NCBI GenBank assembly: GCA_944326305.1
Contig: CALVDL010000011.1
Coordinates: 1 to 64,000 of the forward strand
From: an uncultured Bacteroidales bacterium
Lineage (GTDB): Bacteria > Bacteroidota > Bacteroidia > Bacteroidales > UBA932
DNA length: 64,000 bases
Reading direction: 5' to 3'
Part shown: one piece after another, positions 1 to 6,611 of the stretch
Layout: each line of letters starts with the position of its first letter
How positions within the stretch are numbered: the stretch's first letter is position 1
Notes under the pieces: generated by a model
What the model was told of the DNA's origin: nothing
What the model saw: only the letters and a program-made list of their open reading frames with translations
The model's database searches: none
Made by a program: the position numbers and the translations under genes

Positions 1-87
1 ATTCTCATCAGGAAAGTCAAATTGTACAAACCAATAATCGTAGAGCTGCTTTGCCATCGCCTCTAAATTCTGATTTATCGGCTTGTA
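1..87 (-). CDS. hsdS: Type I restriction specificity subunit HsdS, partial (runs off left edge)
   Basis: Reading the minus strand from 87 to 1 gives 29 open codons containing LEAMAKQLYDYWFVQFDFPD, a sequence I recognise as the conserved helical region that follows a target-recognition domain in Bacteroidota HsdS proteins. An in-frame TAA lies immediately before it (88-90) and no start codon precedes the conserved block, so the visible piece is not the beginning of an ordinary gene. It is either a decayed hsdS or a silent, start-less hsdS cassette of the kind exchanged by inversion in shufflon-like type I systems. The rest lies outside the window. The family match is from memory of the motif; the silent-cassette reading is inference. 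Confidence 0.7.
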
Positions 88-94
88 TTAACTT

Positions 95-138
95 AATCAT
101 TAGGACAACCACAAGAATTTGCCGCTATCCTAATGATT
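95..138. repeat. 11-bp perfect inverted repeat beside the hsdS fragment
   Basis: AATCATTAGGA (95-105) and its exact reverse complement TCCTAATGATT (128-138) flank a 22-base spacer. The repeat sits exactly between the broken 5' edge of the hsdS frame and the stop codon of the relaxase-like gene. It lacks a T-run, so it is a poor terminator; a recombinase site or the end of an inserted segment is possible. Confidence 0.6.
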
Positions 139-148
139 TATTTTGGAG

Positions 149-901
149 TTACCTGCGTATAGTTTTTCTTTGAGAATTACGGGCAACTTGCACTGCGTGC
201 ATCAGGCACCTTCGCCTATACGCCTCTTCCTCCTCGTCCGGCCTGCGGCCGTCCCAACGAAGGTCGGAGTCGGAATTACCACCACCGCCTCCGGAAGAAA
301 TGGGTATCGGTTGCCCACTGATGAGCGCATCAGCTACTGTAAAAATCATATTGCGAACTGAAGGTATAGCCAACTGGCCGAGCAATGTATTCAGTTCTGA
401 CTCCAAATTTTCGTTTGTGTCTGAAAGAGTTTTATTCTCCCGTCTCAACTGATAAAGTTCACCGTAATCTGCTAGAACATTATTCTGGGCGGCTTCAACC
501 TGCCGGGTTGCATCATTTCTGTATAGAGATTCTACCTTGCGGACAATCTCGGTGAACTGCTTGGCGATAAGTCTATTCTGTCGTTCAATCCATTTGTCTG
601 TACCAAACAGCGGCACTTTCTCTGTTATTTGCGGTGGCGTGAAATCAACCTTGTGGTTACGAAATGGCTGTATAACAGAACGGGCCTTCGCCGCATCCTT
701 TGTTATCTGTTCCAGTTCCTGCTCCTTCGCATGGAGTTTATTGGATTTGTCTTCAAGTTTTTCCTGATACTCGATAATGAGTTTCTGTATGTCCGCCTTC
801 TGCGCTTCATACCTGTCAAGAGTTATCTTGCCGGACGCGAGAGCTTCATCGATTTCTTTAAGCCGGTTCCTACCGAACTCTTCATATAGTGAGGTGTGCA
901 T
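149..901 (-). pseudogene. C-terminal part of a mobilization protein (MobV/Pre-type relaxase), probably truncated
   Basis: The 250-residue product is charged and coiled-coil-rich from about residue 10 to 185, then has a glycine run (SSGGGGGN, about residue 203) and an acidic/basic tail with LRWDGRRPDEEEEAYRRR. This layout matches the C-terminal half of Bacteroidota plasmid/transposon mobilization proteins as I remember them. The N-terminal relaxase domain with its catalytic residues is missing: upstream of the ATG at 901 there is only AT-rich non-coding DNA. A ribosome-binding-like AAAAAAGGAG lies about 30 bases upstream, in front of a different, short frame. Most likely a remnant of a mobilizable element; an independent small coiled-coil protein is the alternative. 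Confidence 0.5.
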
Positions 902-1044
902 TTCCAGAAGAATTCGAACATTCTGAAGACTATTCTCCTTTTTTTGTAAATATACTTATTCTTATAATTTTAAGAATACTTATTAGTCAAGTTTTTAGTA
1001 AGTTTATTCTTCCGCACCCTGCCGTAGAATACCCTGAAACGCAT

Positions 1045-1070
1045 AGTGCCATTTCTGCGGAAATGGCACT
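1045..1070. repeat. Perfect 11-bp hairpin, 4-base loop
   Basis: AGTGCCATTTC (1045-1055), loop TGCG, then GAAATGGCACT (1060-1070). It is not followed by a T-run on either strand and sits 10 bases from a separate, real terminator, so it is an additional element. It could be a recombination site or border of the accessory patch to its left. Confidence 0.55.
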
Positions 1071-1080
1071 AATAAGTAAA

Positions 1081-1114
1081 AAAACGGCTTCCAGAGTGCC
1101 CGGAAGCCGTTTTT
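1081..1114 (-). terminator. Intrinsic terminator of the DUF2795 gene
   Basis: Arms ACGGCTTCC (1084-1092) and GGAAGCCGT (1102-1110), with A-run on the left and T-run on the right, so it can work in both directions. On the minus strand it starts a few bases after the stop of the DUF2795 gene; on the plus strand it insulates against transcription from the accessory patch. Confidence 0.85.
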
Positions 1115-1119
1115 GTCAA

Positions 1120-1341
1120 TTAATATTCTTCCTCGTTGAAGAAAAAGTCATCCTTTGTGGGGTAGTCAGGCCAGATGTCTTCGATGCTTTCGTAGATCTC
1201 GCCGTCATCGTCAAGTTCTTCTAGATTTTCCACTACTTCAAGAGGCGCTCCGGAACGCGTAGCATAATCAATCAGTTCTTCCTTGGTTGCCGGCCATGGA
1301 GCGTCTTCAAGTCTGTACGCAAGTTCAAGTGTCCAATACAT
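1120..1341 (-). CDS. DUF2795 family small acidic protein
   Basis: A 73-residue, strongly acidic protein (tail EEEY) with the pattern MYWTLELAYRLEDAPWPAT followed by LIDYATRSGAPLEVVENL, which matches the DUF2795 proteins widespread in Bacteroidota. Function is unknown; no signal peptide, membrane segment or cysteine is present, so it is expected to be cytoplasmic. It is monocistronic, divergent from folE, with its own promoter box and a strong terminator. Start chosen at the only ATG that keeps the conserved N-terminus. Confidence 0.8.
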   Translation of the reverse strand: MYWTLELAYRLEDAPWPATKEELIDYATRSGAPLEVVENLEELDDDGEIYESIEDIWPDYPTKDDFFFNEEEY

Positions 1342-1418
1342 GGTAAAATATAACTTAATTAATTAACAATCAATTTATTAACACGCCACAAACCCACCTT
1401 GGTCTTTTTTTGGGGCAG

Positions 1419-1426
1419 CAAATATA
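1419..1426 (-). promoter_or_regulatory. Minus-strand -7 box TATATTTG (DUF2795 gene)
   Basis: Matches the Bacteroidota -7 consensus TAnnTTTG exactly. The -33 box, expected 19 bases upstream, is degenerate. It is back-to-back with the folE promoter. Confidence 0.5.
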
Positions 1427-1459
1427 TATAAAAAAAACTTAAAAGACTGTCTTTTTTCT

Positions 1460-1467
1460 TATTTTTG
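1460..1467 (+). promoter_or_regulatory. -7 box TATTTTTG for folE
   Basis: Exact TAnnTTTG match followed by GCAG, as in other promoters of this window; leaves a leader of about 85 bases before the folE ATG. The -33 region is weak. Confidence 0.5.
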
Positions 1468-1557
1468 CAGCCCGGTTCCGGAGCGTGGTTTTTATCAATA
1501 TCCGTACCATTGTGAAAAGCCTGGAAAGGGACTGACATAATTACACAGAATTGTAAC

Positions 1558-2145
1558 ATGGCATACATCAGGGAAGACAGGTATGATGAGCAGGTAACTG
1601 CCGAGATTGCAAAGCATTACAGGGAGATACTCAGACTACTGGGAGAGGATCCTGACAGGGAGGGGCTTGTCAAGACTCCCGAGAGGGTGGCGAAGGCGCT
1701 CCAGTTCCTCACGAAGGGATACGGGCAGGACGGCTCGGAAATCATCCGCGGGGCGATCTTCAAAGAGGAATACCAGCAGATGGTGCTGGTGAAGGACATA
1801 GAGCTGTATTCCACATGCGAGCACCACATCATGCCTTTCATCGGCAAGGCTCATGTGGCCTATATACCGAACGGTTATATCACAGGGCTGAGCAAGATTG
1901 CCAGGGTCGTAGAGACCTATGCACGCAGGCTCCAGGTGCAGGAGAGGCTGACCGTACAGATAAGGGACTGCATCCAGCACACGCTCAACCCGATAGGGGT
2001 GGCCGTTGTCATTGAGGCAGCGCATACTTGCATGCAGATCAGGGGAATAGAGAAGGCCAATGCGGTCACCACCACATCGGCCTTCTCCGGGATTTTCCTG
2101 AAGGACGAGCGCACCAGGAACGAATTCCTGAACCTTATAAAATAA
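1558..2145 (+). CDS. folE: GTP cyclohydrolase I
   Basis: Converts GTP to 7,8-dihydroneopterin triphosphate, the first step of folate (and possibly queuosine-type) synthesis; homodecameric cytoplasmic enzyme. The 195-residue length is normal for bacterial FolE-I. The zinc ligands are visible: Cys in CEHH (residue 87, His 90) and Cys in HTCMQ (residue 158). The [19 protein letters not shown] region near residues 29-48 and the C-terminal [13 protein letters not shown] segment are typical. Start at ATG 1558 gives a compact N-terminus. Stands alone, followed by a hairpin. Confidence 0.97.
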   Translation: MAYIREDRYDEQVTAEIAKHYREILRLLGEDPDREGLVKTPERVAKALQFLTKGYGQDGSEIIRGAIFKEEYQQMVLVKDIELYSTCEHHIMPFIGKAHVAYIPNGYITGLSKIARVVETYARRLQVQERLTVQIRDCIQHTLNPIGVAVVIEAAHTCMQIRGIEKANAVTTTSAFSGIFLKDERTRNEFLNLIK

Positions 2146-2150
2146 CATGT

Positions 2151-2185
2151 ATTCGATGAATTTAATTTATTAAATTTCATCGAAT
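2151..2185 (+). terminator. Hairpin after folE
   Basis: ATTCGATGAA (2151-2160) pairs perfectly with TTCATCGAAT (2176-2185), AT-rich loop. It begins 6 bases after the folE stop, but there is no clean T-run after it, so it may be a weak terminator or 3'-end stabiliser. Confidence 0.5.
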
Positions 2186-2199
2186 TACCACTTTTCAGG

Positions 2200-2325
2200 A
2201 GCAGACGGCAGCCTGCGACAGGTCCCCCGACGAGGGGGAAGGAAGGGGGTGGCGCCCCTTAATAAGGGGCTGTCACGAAGTGACTGGGGTTTAGACGGAT
2301 CTGATTTCTCCAAGAAATCAGATCT
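2200..2325. repeat. Intergenic mosaic repeat with several hairpins
   Basis: Contains GCCCCTT-AAT-AAGGGGC (2254-2270) and a perfect 12-bp stem GATCTGATTTCT / AGAAATCAGATC (2298-2309 / 2313-2324), plus C- and G-rich blocks CCCCCGACGAGGGGG and CACGAAGTGACT. The wording (cacgaagtgac, ccccttaataagggg, cccccgacgaggggg) resembles the repetitive extragenic palindromic families seen in gut bacteria. The last hairpin covers the stop codon of the sulfatase gene, so it may act as that gene's transcript end. Confidence 0.6.
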
Positions 2326-3874
2326 CGTCCGGCCAAGGGCAAGGAAGCCCTGTAGCCTTGAATGACGGCCTCTGCGCATCTACGGAGCGCAGGTATCTGC
2401 CGAGTCTGGAAGAGAGCTTCTTCACGATGTCAGGATGCATGGAGGCAAGGTCATGTTCCTCCCCGATATCATCCGGGATGTTGTACAGCTCCTTCTCCCC
2501 TGTCTCATAGAAATAAATCAGTTTCCAGTCCCCGCTGCGGACAGTACATGTCGACCCGATACCCGGACCTGTCTCTCCCCAGAGGTTAGGGAAGTTCCAG
2601 AACAGGTCACGGCCCTTTGAAGGGTCCCCGTCACCGTCTATAAGAGGGACAAAGCTTTTCCCGTCCAATGCCTGGGGTACATCGTACTTCCTGATGCCTG
2701 CCATCTCCAGGATGCTCGGATACAGGTCTTCCGCCATGACAGGGCTGTCACATCTGATGCCACCGGAAGTATGTCCAGGCCAGCTGACTATCATCGGCTC
2801 CCGGATTCCGCCCTCATATGCCGAACCCTTGCCGCATTTCAGAGGATAGTTCTGTGTATAGAGAGGCTCATCCCTCCAGTGCGCCCCTGTGGCATAGCCT
2901 CCGTTGTCACCCATGAAGATTATGACAGTATTGTCGGCCTCGCCGTTCTCCTCAAGCCAGTCCATAAGGTCCCCAAGGCTCTTGTCCATGCCTTCTATCA
3001 GCGATGCATAGGCGGCCTCCTTGTCAGAAAGGCCCTTGGCCTTGTACTTGCTGAAGTAGCGTCCGTCCCTGTCTATCGGGATATGGATTGCATAATGTGA
3101 CATATAGAGATAGAACGGCTGGTTGTAGGCCTTGGCCTTGTCAAGCGCCTTGATTGCCTCGCGTGTAAGGGCCTCTGTCACAAACGTGCCGGTGTCCCAA
3201 TACTTTTCAAGTCCAGGGACCGACATCAGTGATGTGGGGTTACCGTCCTTGTCATGCCCGTACCTGGCCTCGCTGAGATATGTCGCAAGCCCCCCTGCGG
3301 CATGACCGGCGATATTGACCTCGAAGCCGAAATGGGCGGGGTTCTCCCCCGGAGTGTCAATCGCGCCCCAGTGCGCCTTGCCGCAATGGATTGTATGGTA
3401 TCCGCTGTCTTTCAGAAGCTGCACGAACGACTTGCACAGATAGGTGTTCTCAGTCCCAGGTACCTGGGCTATCCCGTTGAAGTTCCACTCCGGGATGGAG
3501 ATGACATCGCTCTCCATGTCTGTCCTCACATTCTTCTGCAGTGTCCAGTTAGTGACCCTGTGGCGGGCCGCATTCGACCCGGTCATTATGCTGCATCTGG
3601 TCGGGGAACTGACACTGGAGGTATAAGCCTGGGTAAAGATGACGCCCTGGCTGGCGAGGCGCTCCATGTTGGGGGTCTCGTATCTGTCATTATAGAAAGT
3701 CCTTTCGGACCAGAACGGGACAGAAGTGTCCTGCCATCCCATGTCATCCACCAGGAAGAAAATGATGTTCGGCCTGTCATCAGGCCTCTGGCCAGTGCCT
3801 GGAGTCTGGGCAAAAGCCGAAGGGGCCGCTGTAACAGGGACAAGTCCCAATGCTGCTGCTAATTTTATGTTCAT
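2318..3874 (-). CDS. Secreted sulfatase (family S1, Ser-type)
   Basis: Hydrolyses sulfate esters, here probably on a host or algal glycan. A signal peptide covers about residues 1-22 (ends SAFAQ), pointing to periplasm or surface. The metal-binding NIIFFLVDDMGWQD segment (residues 36-49) and the activation motif SSPTR (residues 89-93) are clear. Residue 89 is Ser, not Cys, so activation to formylglycine needs an anaerobic radical-SAM maturase (anSME), not visible here. FMGDNGG near residue 300 and the C-terminal GDWKLIYFYETGEKELYNI strand are standard S1 features. Length 518 is normal. Last gene of esterase-fucosidase-sulfatase, 47 bases after the fucosidase. Exact S1 subfamily and substrate cannot be assigned by eye. 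Confidence 0.93.
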   Translation of the reverse strand: MNIKLAAALGLVPVTAAPSAFAQTPGTGQRPDDRPNIIFFLVDDMGWQDTSVPFWSERTFYNDRYETPNMERLASQGVIFTQAYTSSVSSPTRCSIMTGSNAARHRVTNWTLQKNVRTDMESDVISIPEWNFNGIAQVPGTENTYLCKSFVQLLKDSGYHTIHCGKAHWGAIDTPGENPAHFGFEVNIAGHAAGGLATYLSEARYGHDKDGNPTSLMSVPGLEKYWDTGTFVTEALTREAIKALDKAKAYNQPFYLYMSHYAIHIPIDRDGRYFSKYKAKGLSDKEAAYASLIEGMDKSLGDLMDWLEENGEADNTVIIFMGDNGGYATGAHWRDEPLYTQNYPLKCGKGSAYEGGIREPMIVSWPGHTSGGIRCDSPVMAEDLYPSILEMAGIRKYDVPQALDGKSFVPLIDGDGDPSKGRDLFWNFPNLWGETGPGIGSTCTVRSGDWKLIYFYETGEKELYNIPDDIGEEHDLASMHPDIVKKLSSRLGRYLRSVDAQRPSFKATGLPCPWPDEI

Positions 3875-3921
3875 CGTATGATAATATAATGTAAATAGTT
3901 GTCAACCAACAGTGCCGCGCA

Positions 3922-5331
3922 CTATTCTCCGGCGGCAGGCCCGCCTGTCATATAGATGCTGAAATCCTTGATGCAAGGATCTGCGACGCACTCATCTACG
4001 ACAAGCCTGTAAGAAGAGGCCTCAACCGGAGCGTCAAAATAGGCTATCCTCTTGTGCCCCACGGAAGTGCCTGTGCACACAGTCTGCCACTTGCCCGAGA
4101 CACGGGCCTCCACTCTGTACGACCTGACCCGCTCACCTTTCACTATATCCTCCTGGATGATACAGCAGTCGGCCTGCTGTACGGAAGGCAGCTTCAGAGC
4201 CAGGCGCTCACCCTCTCCGGAAACGGAAGCAAGAGGAGACCCGAAACGTCTGTAAATCTCGGCTCCCCATTCCGCAAGCCTTTTCACGTCACCCTCCGGA
4301 ATCAGCCCGTCAGGATCTGGAGTGAGCCCCACAATCAGGGTGGCATTGCGTCCTACAGATTTCTCGTACATGTCCATCAGAGTCTCCAGAGAGCATACTG
4401 CATCCTCGTCGCCGGGCTCCCAGAACCACTCGTGCCTGCCGTTCGCACCCCTCAGCGGGGCATCGGCCATGGCCGGCACCCAGCAGGTCCCGTCAGGGTC
4501 GCCGTGCTTGAGGAGCTCTATATGGGCGGCGGCCGACTCGATGTCCTTGTTGTGGCTGTAAGGGGTCGGGAATGTGGACCAGCACGGGTATCCCACAGTA
4601 CCGCTCTCGGAACCGCCCCAACGGAAATCAGCCCTGTCTACATTGTGATAGAACAGGCACTCAGGCTGATACCTGTTCACGATGGGCTCCACATCAGGCC
4701 CCATCCCGCGGGGGTCATCCGCCCCTCCGTCAAACCATATCATGAAAAGGTCTCCGTATCTGGAGCACAGCTCTGTCACCATGCGCTCACAGTAACGGCG
4801 GTACCACTCCTGGCGGTTGGCGGCGAACTCGCCTTCTCCCTCCGCCTTGAAATTATGTATCCCCAGAAGGGAATTCCACCTTATGCCCACATATATACCG
4901 GGCTGGATGCCGTATTTGCGGCATGAATTCACGAAATCCCGCACTATGTCACCTTTCCCGTCCCTCCATTTCACAGCCTTGAGGCAATACGGGTTCACAT
5001 CGCTCTGCCACAGGCCGAACCCGGTCTCGTGGGTAGCCGTCAGGACAGCGAACTTCGCCCCTGCCGCCTTCGCGGCGCGGATCCACTGGTCGGTGTCCAG
5101 ATGGACGGGATTGAATATATTGTAGTCCTCGACAGGATCGATGCGGTTGGTTCCCTGCCCGTATACCTTACCATCAAAGACATGCAGGTCATAGTGGAAC
5201 ACTGCCCCCATCTCGGCCTCATGCCACTTGAGCTGCCTGGGAGAAGGCACAGGGATCCCGGGCCCGGTCCATGCACAGACGACCGGTGAAAGGAGCAAAA
5301 TCAAAACAGTCTGCAACAGAACGGCTTTCAT
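3922..5331 (-). CDS. GH29 alpha-L-fucosidase
   Basis: Retaining exo-glycosidase releasing alpha-linked L-fucose. Signal peptide about residues 1-20. The N-terminal barrel carries LKWHEAEMGAVFHYDLHVF (residues 34-52), LTATHETGFGLW and the nucleophile region MIWFDGGADD with the catalytic Asp at about residue 201. From about residue 370 a beta-sandwich domain follows. The 469-residue length fits GH29. Its ATG overlaps the stop of the esterase (ATGA), showing translational coupling. The overall pattern resembles the GH29 members that prefer branched or 1,3/1,4-linked fucose, but the subfamily is an inference. Confidence 0.93.
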   Translation of the reverse strand: MKAVLLQTVLILLLSPVVCAWTGPGIPVPSPRQLKWHEAEMGAVFHYDLHVFDGKVYGQGTNRIDPVEDYNIFNPVHLDTDQWIRAAKAAGAKFAVLTATHETGFGLWQSDVNPYCLKAVKWRDGKGDIVRDFVNSCRKYGIQPGIYVGIRWNSLLGIHNFKAEGEGEFAANRQEWYRRYCERMVTELCSRYGDLFMIWFDGGADDPRGMGPDVEPIVNRYQPECLFYHNVDRADFRWGGSESGTVGYPCWSTFPTPYSHNKDIESAAAHIELLKHGDPDGTCWVPAMADAPLRGANGRHEWFWEPGDEDAVCSLETLMDMYEKSVGRNATLIVGLTPDPDGLIPEGDVKRLAEWGAEIYRRFGSPLASVSGEGERLALKLPSVQQADCCIIQEDIVKGERVRSYRVEARVSGKWQTVCTGTSVGHKRIAYFDAPVEASSYRLVVDECVADPCIKDFSIYMTGGPAAGE

Positions 5332-6497
5332 CTGAACAGACGTTCTGCAAAATCCGTCAGATATACCCTCCAGTTGCGCCAGATATGGCCTCCGTCCGAC
5401 TCGACATACTCATACGGATAGCCGTGTTCATCGAGATATGAACGGAGTTTCACGTTCTCCTCATAGAGGAAATCATCCTTGCCGATAGCTATATAATAGA
5501 GTTTCAGCCCGTTCTCAAACTGCCTGGCCATCTTGGCGTCGAAATCCGAATAAACCCCGCCGGTCCCCTGCTCAGGATTCCTGACAGCCGCGGAGAACAG
5601 GCCCACATAGTCAAAAGTGTTCTCATACTGCTTGGATATGTGGAACGAATGGAACCCTCCCATTGACAGGCCCGCTATGGCACGGCCGGATTTCTTCTTC
5701 ACGGTCCTGTAATGAGAATCCACGTACTTGACAATATCCATGAACGCGGCCTCGTACGACCCCTCCATAGTCTTCATCGGACGGGTCATAGGCTGATAGA
5801 GCCCCTCAGGACCTTCTCCAGGAGCCGAAGGAAGCCCGGCATTCCCGTTCGGCATGACCACAATCATAGGCTCGGCCCTGCCGCCGGCGATAAGGTTGTC
5901 GAGAATCTGTGCGGCACGCCCGAGGGTCACCCAGGCATCCTCGTCTCCGCCCATGCCGTGCAGGAGGTACAGGACAGGATACCTCCGGCTGCCCGAGTCC
6001 TCATATCCGGCAGGGGTGTATACAGTCATCCTGCGCTGCATCCCCAGGGCCGGAGAGTCGTACCATACCTTGGAGACGGTACCGTGAGGACCAGGGCAGA
6101 CATTGTACAGGTCCCCCCTCCCCCCCGGGATTATGAATATGTTCATCAAGGAACGCACGTCCCTCATCAGGAACACATTTGAAGGGTCCAGCATCTGCAG
6201 CCCGTCCACGACGAACGCATAGCTGTAAAGTTCCGGCTCGAGGGGTCCGGTGGTAAGGCTCCACACACCGTCCTTACCTTCCGCAAGCTCTGCACGGCCC
6301 CAGCCGCCACTGTCACTTGCGATACAGTCCCCCGTCACCTCGACTTTCACAGCCTTCGGGGCATGTATGCGGAATGTCACCGAACGGTCCGGATTGATCT
6401 GCGGGGAACTTACTCCCTCGGAAAAGAAAATAGCCTGCTGGGCAAAAGCCGCAAGCGGAAGCAGGAATGCTGCCGCAAAAAACAAGATACGTTTCAT
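5328..6497 (-). CDS. Secreted CE1-type esterase with N-terminal E-set domain
   Basis: Alpha/beta-hydrolase of the esterase D / feruloyl-esterase-like group, removing acyl groups from polysaccharides. Signal peptide residues 1-19; an immunoglobulin-like E-set domain (about 28-125, VTFRIHAPKAVKVEVTG) precedes the hydrolase domain. LYLLHGMGGDEDAW (oxyanion region), the nucleophile elbow GLSMGG (Ser about 278), an Asp in GKDDFLYEEN and His in DGGHIWRNWR form the triad. First gene of the set esterase-fucosidase-sulfatase, overlapping the fucosidase by 4 bases. Specific acyl group (acetyl, feruloyl) is unknown; a glycan O-acetyl esterase would suit the neighbours. Confidence 0.88.
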   Translation of the reverse strand: MKRILFFAAAFLLPLAAFAQQAIFFSEGVSSPQINPDRSVTFRIHAPKAVKVEVTGDCIASDSGGWGRAELAEGKDGVWSLTTGPLEPELYSYAFVVDGLQMLDPSNVFLMRDVRSLMNIFIIPGGRGDLYNVCPGPHGTVSKVWYDSPALGMQRRMTVYTPAGYEDSGSRRYPVLYLLHGMGGDEDAWVTLGRAAQILDNLIAGGRAEPMIVVMPNGNAGLPSAPGEGPEGLYQPMTRPMKTMEGSYEAAFMDIVKYVDSHYRTVKKKSGRAIAGLSMGGFHSFHISKQYENTFDYVGLFSAAVRNPEQGTGGVYSDFDAKMARQFENGLKLYYIAIGKDDFLYEENVKLRSYLDEHGYPYEYVESDGGHIWRNWRVYLTDFAERLFR

Positions 6498-6538
6498 ATG
6501 TCAAGTGAAGTTATCAGTTTCAACGGACACAAACATAC

Positions 6539-6578
6539 AAAAAAACGGCCAATATGGACATGATTCCACATCGGCCGT
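6539..6578 (-). terminator. Intrinsic terminator of htpG
   Basis: Stem of 14 pairs (two G-U) between 545-558 and 565-578 of the 6 kb block (6545-6558, 6565-6578), loop CATGAT, followed on the minus strand by seven T (A-run 6539-6545). Separates htpG from the esterase operon. Confidence 0.9.
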
Positions 6579-6611
6579 AAATCTGCATCCGCAGGACAGG
6601 CACCGGCGCCT

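Noticed and set aside
4054..4926. Plus-strand frame of 290 codons opposite the fucosidase
   Set aside because: Shadow of the GH29 gene; composition is Pro/Arg/His-rich without motifs.
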